Shown: one piece after another, positions 24,291 through 36,722 of the stretch | Position numbering within the stretch: the stretch's first letter is position 1 | Layout of the letters: each line of letters opens with the position of its first letter | NCBI GenBank assembly: GCA_031213475.1 | Contig: JARUPZ010000018.1 | Coordinates: 6,299,680-6,363,679 of the forward strand | Source of the DNA: Nereocystis luetkeana | Lineage: Eukaryota > Sar > Phaeophyceae > Laminariales > Laminariaceae | Reading direction: 5' to 3' | Length of the DNA: 64,000 bases | Notes under the pieces: model-generated | Database searches by the model: none | The model's input: the letters and a program-made list of their open reading frames with translations, nothing else | What the model was told of the DNA's origin: nothing | Program-made: the position numbers and the translations under genes

Positions 24291-25323
24291 GTGGGGACAC
24301 CAGCCGGATTAATTATGTGGGTATCCTCCCCCCCTCCCAAGAGCCTTCGTTCCTTGCTACGAGTAACCGGTCTCGAACAAAGGCGCGAAGCGAAACAAAG
24401 TGTTCCCTCCCATGGAACGATCAGTCATCAATGGGAGTTACTGGGGGTCTTGGGTAACCACGAACTACAACCACGGCAGAAATTCAAGGCCGGGTCACGA
24501 CATGCGGCGACCAGTACTGGTACGAAGACTCGACTACGTATCTTCAAGGATCCACAACGACCATCCTCCTACTCGTGGACTAGCACCTACCTAGGATACA
24601 GTACTACCACCAACCTCCAGCCCACAGTAGATACGACGTGGGGACACCAGCCGGATTAATTATGTGGGTATCCTCCCCCCCTCCCAAGAGCCTTCGTTCC
24701 TTGCTACGAGTAACCGGTCTCGAAGGCGCGAAGCGAAACAAAATGTTCCCTCCCATGGAACGAGCAGTCATCACTGGGAGTTACTGGGGGTCTTGGGTAA
24801 CCACGAACTACAACCACGGCAGAAATTCAAGGCCGGGTCACGACATGCGGCGACCAGTACTGGTACGAAGACTCGACTACGTATCTTCAAGGATCCACAA
24901 CGACCATCCTCCTACTCGTGGACTAGCACCTACCTAGGATACAGTACTACCACCAACCTCCAGCCCACAGTAGATTCGACGTGGGGACACCAGCCGGATT
25001 AATTATGTGGGTATCCTCCCCCCCTCCCAAGAGCCTTCGTTCCTTGCTACGATTAAGCGGTCTCGAAGGCGCGAAGCGAAACAAAATGTTCCCTCCCATG
25101 GAACGATCAGTCATCACTGGGAGTTACTGGGGGTCTTGGGTAACCACGAACTACAACCACGGCAGAAATTCAAGGCCGGGTCACGACATGCGGCGACCAG
25201 TACTGGTACGAAGACTCGACTACGTATCTTCAAGGATCCACAACGACCATCCTCCTACTCGTGGACTAGCACCTACCTAGGATACAGTACTACCACCAAC
25301 CTCCAGCCCACAGTAGATACGAC
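24291..25323. repeat. 1,033-bp trimer, copy 1 of a 5,867-bp-spaced duplication
   Basis: Monomers start at 24291 (347), 24638 (343) and 24981 (343). They carry rare changes: CGAACAAAGGCG, AACAAAGTGTTCC and TCATCAATGGG in the first; GAACGAGCAGTC and TAGATTCGACG in the second; CTACGATTAAGCGG in the third. All are found again at 30158-31190. The one difference I see is T at 25124 against C at 30991. Confidence 0.92.
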
Positions 25324-25670
25324 GTGGGGACACCAGCCGGATTAATTATGTGGGTATCCTCCCCCCCTCCCAAGAGCCTTCGTTCCTTGCTACGAGTAAC
25401 CGGTCTCGAAAAAAGGCGCGAAGCGAAACAAAATGTTCCCTCCCATGGAACGATCAGTCATCACTGGGAGTTACTGGGGGTCTTGGGTAACCACGAACTA
25501 CAACCACGGCAGAAATTCAAGGCCGGGTCACGACATGCGGCGACCAGTACTGGTACGAAAACTCGACTACGTATCTTCAAGGATCCACAACGACCATCCT
25601 CCTACTCGTGGACTAGCACCTACCTAGGATACAGTACTACCACCAACCTCCAGCCCACAGTAGATACGAC
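25324..25670. repeat. Single 347-bp monomer between two duplicated blocks
   Basis: This monomer has the six-A run and ACGAAAACTCGACTACG. It separates the trimer at 24291-25323 from the block at 25671-27736 and shares no rare marker with either one's partner region. Confidence 0.85.
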
Positions 25671-27736
25671 GTGGGGACACCAGCCGGATTAATTATGTGG
25701 GTATCCTCCCCCCCTCCCAAGAGCCTTCGTTCCTTGCTACGAGTAACCGGTCTCGAAAAAAGGCGCGAAGCGAAACAAAATGTTCCCCCCCATGGAACGA
25801 TCAGTCATCACTGGGAGTTACTGGGGGTCTTGGGTAACCACGAACTACAACCACGGCAGAAATTCAAGGCCGGGTCACGACATGCGGCGACCAGTACTGG
25901 TACGAAGACTCGACTACGTATCTTCAAGGATCCACAACGACCATCCTCCTACTCGTGGACTAGCACCTACCTAGCATACAGTACTACCACCAACCTCCAG
26001 CCCACAGTAGATACGACGTGGGGACACCAGCCGGATTAATTATGTGGGTATCCTCCCCCCCTCCCAAGAGCCTTCGTTCCTTCCTACGAGTAACCGGCCT
26101 CGAAGGCGCGAAGCGAAACAAAATGTTCCCTCCCATGGAACGATCAGTCATCACTGGGAGTTACTGGGGGTCTTGGGTAACCACGAACTACAACCACGGC
26201 AGAAATTCAAGGCCGGGTCACGACATGCGGCGACCAGTACTGGTACGAAGACTCGACTACGTATCTTCAAGGATCCACAACGACCATCCTCCTACTCGTG
26301 GACTAGCACCTACCTAGGATACAGTACTACCACCAACCTCCAGCCCACAGTAGATACGACGTGGGGACACCAGCCGGATTAATTATGTGGGTATCCTCCC
26401 CCCCTCCCAAGAGCCTTCGTTCCTTGCTGCGAGTAACCGGTCTCGAAGGCGCGAAGCCAAACAAAATGTTCCCTCCCATGGAACGATCAGTCATCACTGG
26501 GAGTTACTGGGGGTCTTGGGTAACCACGAATTACAACCACGGCAGAAATTCAAGGCCGGGTCACGACATGCGGCGACCAGTACTGGTACGAAGACTCGAC
26601 TACGTATCTTCAAGGGTCCACAACGACCATCCTCCTACTCGTGGACTAGCACCTACCTAGGATACAGTACTACCACCAACCTCCAGCCCACAGTAGATAC
26701 GACGTGGGGACACCAGCCGGATTAATTATGTGGGTATCCTCCCCCCCTCCCAAGAGCCTTCGTTCCTTGCTACGAGTAACCGGTCTCGAAGGCGCGAAGC
26801 GAAACAAAATGTTCCCTCCCATGGAACGATCAGTCATCACTGGGAGTTACTGGGGGTCTTGGGTAACCCCGAACTACAACCACGGCAGAAATTCAAGGCC
26901 GGGTCACGACATGCGGCGACCAGTACTGGTACGAAGACTCGACTACGTATTTTCAAGGATCCACAACGACCATCCTCCTACTCGTGGACTAGCACCTACC
27001 TAGCATACAGTACTACCACCAACCTCCAGCCCACAGTAGATACGACGTGGGGACACCAGCCGGATTAATTATGTGGGTATCCTCCCCCCCTCCCAAGAGC
27101 CTTCGTTCCTTCCTACGAGTAACCGGCCTCGAAGGCGCGAAGCAAAACAAAATGTTCCCTCCCATGGAACGATCAGTCATCACTGGGAGTTACTGGGGGT
27201 CTTGGGTAACCACGAACTACAACCACGGCAGAAATTCAAGGCCGGGTCACGACATGCGGCGACCAGTACTGGTACGAAGACTCGACTACGTATCTTCAAG
27301 GATCCACAACGACCATCCTCCTACTCGTGGACTAGCACCTACCTAGGATACAGTACTACCACCAACCTCCAGCCCACAGTAGATACGACGTGGGGACACC
27401 AGCCGGATTAATTATGTGGGTATCCTCCCCCCCTCCCAAGAGCCTTCGTTCCTTGCTACGAGTAACCGGTCTCGAAAAAAGGCGCGAAGCGAAACAAAAT
27501 GTTCCCTCCCATGGAACGATCAGTCATCACTGGGAGTTACTGGGGGTCTTGGGTAACCACGAACTACAACCACGGCAGAAATTCAAGGCCGGGTCACGAC
27601 ATGCGGCGACCAGTACTGGTACGAAGACTCGACTACGTATCTTCAAGGATCCACAACGACCATCCTCCTACTCGTGGACTAGCACCTACCTAGGATACAG
27701 TACTACCACCAACCTCCAGCCCACAGTAGATACGAC
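25671..27736. repeat. 2,066-bp six-monomer block, copy 2
   Basis: Monomers start at 25671 (347), 26018, 26361, 26704, 27047 (343 each) and 27390 (347), matching 20143-22208 in order. Differences from copy 1 include GTAACCGG for GTAACTGG and GTATCTTC for GTATTTTC in the first monomer, ACGAAGACTCG in the second, GAATTACAACC in the third and GTAACCCCG in the fourth. Monomer 26361 is the last in the window with CTGCGAG. Confidence 0.88.
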
Positions 27737-30157
27737 GTGGGGACACCAGCCGGATTAATTATGTGGGTATCCTCCCCCCCTCCCAAGAGCCTTCGTTCCT
27801 TGCTACGAGTAACCGGTCTCGAAGGCGCGAAGCGAAACAAAATGTTCCCTCCCATGGAACGATCAGTCATCACTGGGAGTTACTGGGGGTCTTGGGTAAC
27901 CACGAACTACAACCACGGCAGAAATTCAAGGCCGGGTCACGACATGCGGCGACCAGTACTGGTACGAAGACTCGACTACGTATCTTCAAGGATCCACAAC
28001 GACCATCCTCCTACTCGTGGACTAGCACCTACCTAGGATACAGTACTACCACCAACCTCCAGCCCACAGTAGATACGACGTGGGGACACCAGCCGGATTA
28101 TTTATGTGGGTATCCTCCCCCCCTCCCAAGAGCCTTCGTTCCTTGCTACGAGTAACCGGTCTCGAAAAAAGGCGCGAAGCGAAACAAAATGTTCCCTCCC
28201 ATGGAACGATCAGTCATCACTGGGAGTTACTGGGGGTCTTGGGTAACCACGAACTACAACCACGGCAGAAATTCAAGGCCGGGTCACGACATGCGGCGAC
28301 CAGTACTGGTACGAAGACTCGACTACGTATCTTCAAGGATCCACAACGACCATCCTCCTACTCGTGGACTAGCACCTACCTAGGATACAGTACTACCACC
28401 AACCTCCAGCCCACAGTAGATACGACGTGGGGACACCAGCCGGATTAATTATGTGGGTATCCTCCCCCCCTCCCAAGAGCCTTCGTTCCTTGCTACGAGT
28501 AACCGGTCTCGAAAAAAGGCGCGAAGCGAAACAAAATGTTCCCTCCCATGGAACGATCAGTCATCACTGGGAGTTACTGGGGGTCTTGGGTAACCACGAA
28601 CTACAACCACGGCAGAAATTCAAGGCCGGGTCACGACATGCGGCGACCAGTACTGGTACGAAGACTCGACTACGTATCTTCAAGGATCCACAACGACCAT
28701 CCTCCTACTCGTGGACTAGCACCTACCTAGGATACAGTACTACCACCAACCTCCAGCCCACAGTAGATACGACGTGGGGACACCAGCCGGATTAATTATG
28801 TGGGTATCCTCCCCCCCTCCCAAGAGCCTTCGTTCCTTGCTACGAGTAACCGGTCTCGAAAAAAGCCGCGAAGCGAAACAAAATGTTCCCTCCCATGGAA
28901 CGATCAGTCATCACTGGGAGTTACTGGGGGTCTTGGGTAACCACGAACTACAACCACGGCAGAAATTCAAGGCCGGGTCACGACATGCGGCGACCATTAC
29001 TGGTACGAAGACTCGACTACGTATCTTCAACGATCCACAACAACCATTCTCCTACTCGTGGACTAGCACCTACCTAGGATACAGTACTACCACCAACCTC
29101 CAGCCCACAGTAGATACGACGTGGGGACACCAGCCGGATTAATTATGTGGGTATCCTCCCCCCCTCCCAAGAGCCTTCGTTCCTTGCTACGAGTAACCGG
29201 TCTCGAAAAAAGGCGCGAAGCGAAACAAAATGTTCCCTCCCATGGAACGATCAGTCATCACTGGGAGTTACTGGGGGTCTTGGGTAACCACGAACTACAA
29301 CCACGGCAGAAATTCAAGGCCGGGTCACGACATGCGGCGACCAGTACTGGTACGAAGACTCGACTACGTATCTTCAAGGATCCACAACGACCATCCTCCT
29401 ACTCGTGGACTAGCACCTACCTAGGATACAGTACTACCACCAACCTCCAGCCCACAGTAGATACGACGTGGGGACACCAGCCGGATTAATTATGTGGGTA
29501 TCCTCCCCCCCTCCCAAGAGCCTTCGTTCCTTGCTACGAGTAACCGGTCTCGAAGGCGCGAAGCGAAACAAAATGTTCCCTCCCATGGAACGATCAGTCA
29601 TCACTGGGAGTTACTGGGGGTCTTGGGTAACCACGAACTACAACCACGGCAGAAATTCAAGGCCGGGTCACGACATGCGGCGACCAGTACTGGTACGAAG
29701 ACTCGACTACGTATCTTCAAGGATCCACAACGACCATCCTCCTACTCGTGGACTAGCACCTACCTAGGATACAGTACTACCACCAACCTCCAGCCCACAG
29801 TAGATACGACGTGGGGACACCAGCCGGATTAATTATGTGGGTATCCTCCCCCCCTCCCAAGAGCCTTCGTTCCTTGCTACGAGTAACCGGTCTCGAAAAA
29901 AGGCGCGAAGCGAAACAAAATGTTCCCTCCCATGGAACGATCAGTCATCACTGGGAGTTACTGGGGGTCTTGGGTAACCACGAACTACAACCACGGCAGA
30001 CATTCAAGGCCGGGTCACGACATGCGGCGACCAGTACTGGTACGAAGACTCGACTACGTATCTTCAAGGATCCACAACGACCATCCTCCTACTCGTGGAC
30101 TAGCACCTACCTAGGATACAGTACTACCACCAACCTCCAGCCCACAGTAGATACGAC
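27737..30157. repeat. Seven mixed monomers, first GATTATTTATG junction
   Basis: Monomers start at 27737 (343), 28080 (347), 28427 (347), 28774 (347), 29121 (347), 29468 (343) and 29811 (347). Monomer 28080 is the first with GATTATTTATG in place of GATTAATTATG. Monomer 28774 carries a cluster of four changes (CCATTACTGG, TTCAACGATCC, AACAACC, CATTCTCC) that reappears in 31191. Monomer 29811 has CAGACATTC. Confidence 0.88.
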
Positions 30158-31190
30158 GTGGGGACACCAGCCGGATTAATTATGTGGGTATCCTCCCCCC
30201 CTCCCAAGAGCCTTCGTTCCTTGCTACGAGTAACCGGTCTCGAACAAAGGCGCGAAGCGAAACAAAGTGTTCCCTCCCATGGAACGATCAGTCATCAATG
30301 GGAGTTACTGGGGGTCTTGGGTAACCACGAACTACAACCACGGCAGAAATTCAAGGCCGGGTCACGACATGCGGCGACCAGTACTGGTACGAAGACTCGA
30401 CTACGTATCTTCAAGGATCCACAACGACCATCCTCCTACTCGTGGACTAGCACCTACCTAGGATACAGTACTACCACCAACCTCCAGCCCACAGTAGATA
30501 CGACGTGGGGACACCAGCCGGATTAATTATGTGGGTATCCTCCCCCCCTCCCAAGAGCCTTCGTTCCTTGCTACGAGTAACCGGTCTCGAAGGCGCGAAG
30601 CGAAACAAAATGTTCCCTCCCATGGAACGAGCAGTCATCACTGGGAGTTACTGGGGGTCTTGGGTAACCACGAACTACAACCACGGCAGAAATTCAAGGC
30701 CGGGTCACGACATGCGGCGACCAGTACTGGTACGAAGACTCGACTACGTATCTTCAAGGATCCACAACGACCATCCTCCTACTCGTGGACTAGCACCTAC
30801 CTAGGATACAGTACTACCACCAACCTCCAGCCCACAGTAGATTCGACGTGGGGACACCAGCCGGATTAATTATGTGGGTATCCTCCCCCCCTCCCAAGAG
30901 CCTTCGTTCCTTGCTACGATTAAGCGGTCTCGAAGGCGCGAAGCGAAACAAAATGTTCCCTCCCATGGAACGATCAGTCATCACTGGGAGCTACTGGGGG
31001 TCTTGGGTAACCACGAACTACAACCACGGCAGAAATTCAAGGCCGGGTCACGACATGCGGCGACCAGTACTGGTACGAAGACTCGACTACGTATCTTCAA
31101 GGATCCACAACGACCATCCTCCTACTCGTGGACTAGCACCTACCTAGGATACAGTACTACCACCAACCTCCAGCCCACAGTAGATACGAC
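30158..31190. repeat. 1,033-bp trimer, copy 2
   Basis: Monomers start at 30158 (347), 30505 (343) and 30848 (343) and repeat 24291-25323 with all its rare markers. The single difference seen is GGGAGCTAC at 30991. The flanks differ from those of copy 1, so the duplicated tract ends close to the trimer borders. Confidence 0.92.
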
Positions 31191-34100
31191 GTGGGGACAC
31201 CAGCCGGATTAATTATGTGGGTATCCTCCCCCCCTCCCAAGAGCCTTCGTTCCTTGCTACGAGTAACCGGTCTCGAAAAAAGGCGCGAAGCGAAACAAAA
31301 TGTTCCCTCCCATGGAACGATCAGTCATCACTGGGAGTTACTGGGGGTCTTGGGTAACCACGAACTACAACCACGGCAGAAATTCAAGGCCGGGTCACGA
31401 CATGCGGCGACCATTACTGGTACGAAGACTCGACTACGTATCTTCAACGATCCACAACAACCATTCTCCTACTCGTGGACTAGCACCTACCTAGGATACA
31501 GTACTACCACCAACCTCCAGCCCACAGTAGATACGACGTGGGGACACCAGCCGGATTAATTATGTGGGTATCCTCCCCCCCTCCCAAGAGCCTTCGTTCC
31601 TTGCTACGAGTAACCGGTCTCGAAAAAAGGCGCGAAGCGAAACAAAATGTTCCCTCCCATGGAACGATCAGTCATCACTGGGAGTTACTGGGGGTCTTGG
31701 GTAACCACGAACTACAACCACGGCAGAAATTCAAGGCCGGGTCACGACATGCGGCGACCAGTACTGGTACGAAGACTCGACTACGTATCTTCAAGGATCC
31801 ACAACGACCATCCTCCTACTCGTGGACTAGCACCTACCTAGGATACAGTACTACCACCAACCTCCAGCCCACAGTAGATACGACGTGGGGACACCAGCCG
31901 GATTAATTATGTGGGTATCCTCCCCCCCTCCCAAGAGCCTTCGTTCCTTGCTACGAGTAACCGGTCTCGAAGGCGCGAAGCGAAACAAAATGTTCCCACC
32001 CATGGAACGATCAGTCATCACTGGGAGCTACTGGGGGTCTTGGGTAACCACGAACTACAACCACGGCAGAAATTCAAGGCCGGGTCACGACATGCGGCGA
32101 CCAGTACTGGTACGAAGACTCGACTACGTATCTTCAAGGATCCACAACGACCATCCTCCTACTCGTGGACTAGCACCTACCTAGGATACAGTACTACCAC
32201 CAACCTCCAGCCCACAGTAGATACGACGTGGGGACACCAGCCGGATTAATTATGTGGGTATCCTCCCCCCCTCCCAAGAGCCTTCGTTCCTTGCTACGAG
32301 TAACCGGTCTCGAAAAAAGCCGCGAAGCGAAACAAAATGTTCCCTCCCATGGAACGATCAGTCATCACTGGGAGTTACTGGGGGTCTTGGGTAACCACGA
32401 ACTACAACCACGGCAGAAATTCAAGGCCGGGTCACGACATGCGGCGACAAGTACTGGTACGAAGACTCGACTACGTATCTTCAAGGATCCACAACGACCA
32501 TCCTCCTACTCGTGGACTAGCACCTACCTAGGATACAGTACTACCACCAACCTCCAGCCCACAGTAGATACGACGTGGGGACACCAGCCGGATTAATTAT
32601 GTGGGTATCCTCCCCCCCTCCCAAGAGCCTTCGTTCCTTGCTACGAGTAACCGGTCTCGAAAAAAGGCCCGAAGCGAAACAAAATGTTCCCTCCCATGGA
32701 ACGATCAGTCATCACTGGGAGTTACTGGGGGTCTTGGGTAACCACGAACTACAACCACGGCAGAAATTCAAGGCCGGGTCACGACATGCGGCGACCAGTA
32801 CTGGTACGAAGACTCGACTACGTATCTTCAAGGATCCACAACGACCATCCTCCTACTCGTGGACTAGCACCTACCTAGGATACAGTACTACCACCAACCT
32901 CCAGCCCACAGTAGATACGACGTGGGGACACCAGCCGGATTAATTATGTGGGTATCCTCCCCCCCTCCCAAGAGCCTTCGTTCCTTGCTACGAGTAACCG
33001 GTCTCGAAAAAATACGCGAAGCGAAACAAAATGTTCCCTCCCATGGAACGATCAGTCATCACTGGGAGTTACTGGGGGTCTTGGGTAACCACGAACTACA
33101 ACCACGGCAGAAATTCAAGGCCGGGTCACGACATGCGGCGACCAGTACTGGTACGAAGACTCGACTACGTATCTTCAAGGATCCACAACGACCATCCTCC
33201 TACTCGTGGACTAGCACCTACCTAGGATACAGTACTACCACCAACCTCCAGCCCACAGTAGATACGGCGTGGGGACACCAGCCGGATTAATTATGTGGGT
33301 ATCCTCCCCCCCTCCCAAGAGCCTTCGTTCCTTGCTACGAGTAACCGGTCTCGAAAAAAGGCGCGAAGCGAAACAAAATGTTCCCTCCCATGGAACGATC
33401 AGTCATCACTGGGAGTTACTGGGGGTCTTGGGTAACCACGAACTACAACCACGGCAGAAATTCAAGGCCGGGTCACGACATGCGGCGACCAGTACTGGTA
33501 CGAAGACTCGACTACGTATCTTCAAGGATCCACAACGACCATCCTCCTACTCGTGGACTAGCACCTACCTAGGATACAGTACTACCACCAACCTCCAGCC
33601 CACAGTAGATACGACGTGGGGACACCAGCCGGATTAATTATGTGGGTATCCTCCCCCCCTCCCAAGAGCCTTCGTTCCTTGCTACGAGTAACCGGTCTCG
33701 AAGGCGCGGAGCGAAACAAAATGTTCCCTCCCATGGAACGATCAGTCATCACTGGGAGTTACTGGGGGTCTTGGGTAACCACGAACTACAACCACGGCAG
33801 AAATTCAAGGCCGGGTCACGACATGCGGCGACAAGTACTGGTACGAAGACTCGACTACGTATCTTCAAGGATCCACAACGACCATCCTCCTACTCGTGGA
33901 CTAGCACCTACCTAGGATACAGTACTACCACCAACCTCCAGCCCACAGTAGATACGACGTGGGGACACCAGCCGGATTAATTATGTGGGTATCCTCCCCC
34001 CCTCCCAAGAGCCTTCGTTCCTTGCTACGAGTAACCGGTCTCGAAAAAAGGCGCGAAGCGAAACAAAATGTTCCCTCCCATGGAACGATCAGTCATCACT

Positions 34101-36722
34101 GGGAGTTACTGGGGGTCTTGGGTAACCACGAACTACAACCACGGCAGAAATTCAAGGCCGGGTCACGACATGCGGCGACCAGTACTGGTACGAAAACTCG
34201 ACTACGTATCTTCAAGGATCCACAACGACCATCCTCCTACTCGTGGACTAGCACCTACCTAGGATACAGTACTACCACCAACCTCCAGCCCACAGTAGAT
34301 ACGACGTGGGGACACCAGCCGGATTAATTATGTGGGTATCCTCCCCCCCTCCCAAGAGCCTTCGTTCCTTGCTACGAGTAACCGGTCTCGAAGGCGCGAA
34401 GCGAAACAAAATGTTCCCGCCCATGGAACGATCAGTCATCACTGGGAGTTACTGGGGGTCTTGGGTAACCACGAACTACAACCACGGCAGAAATTCAAGG
34501 CCGGGTCACGACATGCGGCGACCAGTACTGGTACGAAGACTCGACTACGTATCTTCAAGGATCCACGACGACCATCCTCCTACTCGTGGACTAGCACCTA
34601 CCTAGGATACAGTACTACCACCAACCTCCAGCCCACAGTAGATACGACGTGGGGACACCAGCCGGATTAATTATGTGGGTATCCTCCCCCCCTCCCAAGA
34701 GCCTTCGTTCCTTGCTACGAGTAACCGGTCTCGAAAAAAGGCGCGAAGCGAAACAAAATGTTCCCTCCCATGGAACGATCAGTCATCACTGGGAGTTACT
34801 GGGGGTCTTGGGTAACCACGAACTACAACCACGGCAGAAATTCAAGGCCGGGTCACGACATGCGGCGACCAGTACTGGTACGAAGACTCGACTACGTATC
34901 TTCAAGGATCCACAACGACCATCCTCCTACTCGTGGACTAGCACCTACCTAGGATACAGTACTACCACTAACCTCCAGCCCACAGTAGATACGACGTGGG
35001 GACACCAGCCGGATTAATTATGTGGGTATCCTCCCCCCCTCCCAAGAGCCTTCGTTCCTTGCTACGAGTAACCGGTCTCGAAGGCGCGAAGCGAAACAAA
35101 ATGTTCCCTCCCATGTAACGATCAGTCATCACTTGGAGTTACTGGGGGTCTTGGGTAACCACGAACTACAACCACGGCAGAAATTCAAGGCCGGGTCACG
35201 ACATGCGGCGACCAGTACTGGTACGAAGACTCGACTACGTATCTTCAAGGATCCACGACGACCATCCTCCTACTCGTGGACTAGCACCTACCTAGGATAC
35301 AGTACTACCACCAACCTCCAGCCCACAGTAGATACGACGTGGGGACACCAGCCAGATAAATTATGTGGGTATCCTCCCCCCCTCCCAAGAGCCTTCGTTC
35401 CTTGCTACGAGTAACCGGTCTCGAAAAAAGGCGCGAAGCGAAACAAAATGTTCCCTCCCATGGAACGATCAGTCATCACTGGGAGTTACTGGGGGTCTTG
35501 GGTAACCACGAACTACAACCACGGCAGAAATTCAAGGCCGGGTCACGACATGCGGCGACCAGTACTGGTACGAAGACTCGACTACGTATCTTCAAGGATC
35601 CACAACGACCATCCTCCTACTCGTGGACTAGCACCTACCTAGGATACAGTACTACCACCAACCTCCAGCCCACAGTAGATACGACGTGGGGACACCAGCC
35701 GGATTAATTATGTGGGTATCCTCCCCCCCTCCCAGGAGCCTTCGTTCCTTGCTACGAGTAACCGGTCTCGAAAAAAGGCGCGAAGCGAAACAAAATGTTC
35801 CCTCCCATGGAACGATCAGTCATCACTGGGAGTTACTGGGGGTCTTGGGTAACCACGAACTACAACCACGGCAGAAATGCAAGGCCGGGTCACGACATGC
35901 GGCGACAAGTACTGGTACGAAGACTCCACTACGTATCTTCAAGGATCCACAACGACCATCCTCCTACTCGTGGACTAGCACCTACCTAGGATACAGTACT
36001 ACCACCAACCTCCAGCCCACAGTAGATACGACGTGGGGACACCAGCCGGATTAATTATGTGGGTATCCTCCCCCCCTCCCAAGAGCCTTCGTTCCTTGCT
36101 ACGAGTAACCGGTCTCGAAAAAAGGCGCGAAGCGAAACAAAATGTTCCCTCCCATGGAACGAGCAGTCATCACTGGGAGTTACTAGGGGTCTTGGGTAAC
36201 CACGAACTACAACCACGGCAGAAATTCAAGGCCGGGTCACGACATGCGGCGACCAGTACTGGTACGAAGACTCGACTGCGTATCTTCAAGGATCCACAAC
36301 GACCATCCTCCTACTTGTGGACTAGCACCTACCTAGGATACAGTACTACCACCAACCTCCAGCCCACAGTAGATACGACGTGGGGACACCAGCCGGATTA
36401 ATTATGTGGGTATCCTCCCCCCCTCCCAAGAGCCTTCGTTCCTTGCTACGAGTAACCGGTCTCGAAGGCGCGAAGCGAAACAAAATGTTCCCTCCCATGG
36501 AACGATCAGTCATCACTGGGAGTTACTGGGGGTCTTGGGTAACCACGAACTACAACCACGGCAGAAATTCAAGGCCGGGTCACGACATGCGGCGACCAGT
36601 ACTGGTACGAAGACTCGACTACGTATCTTCAAGGATCCACAACGACCATCCTCCAACTCGTGGACTAGCACCTACCTAGGATACAGTACTACCACCAACC
36701 TCCAGCCCACAGTAGATACGAC
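31191..36722. repeat. Sixteen mixed monomers without a clear HOR
   Basis: Monomers start at 31191, 31538, 31885, 32228, 32575, 32922, 33269, 33616, 33959, 34306, 34649, 34996, 35339, 35686, 36033 and 36380. All are 343 or 347 bp. Weak relations are present. GCGACAAGTACTGG occurs in 32228, 33616 and 35686. CCACGACGACC occurs in 34306 and 34996, two monomers apart. 31191 shares the change cluster of 28774. Odd monomers include 32922 (AAAAAATACGCG and GATACGGCG), 34996 (CCATGTAACG and CACTTGGAG), 35339 (GCCAGATAAATT) and 36033 (TTACTAGGGG, GACTGCG, CTACTTGTGG). Confidence 0.9.
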
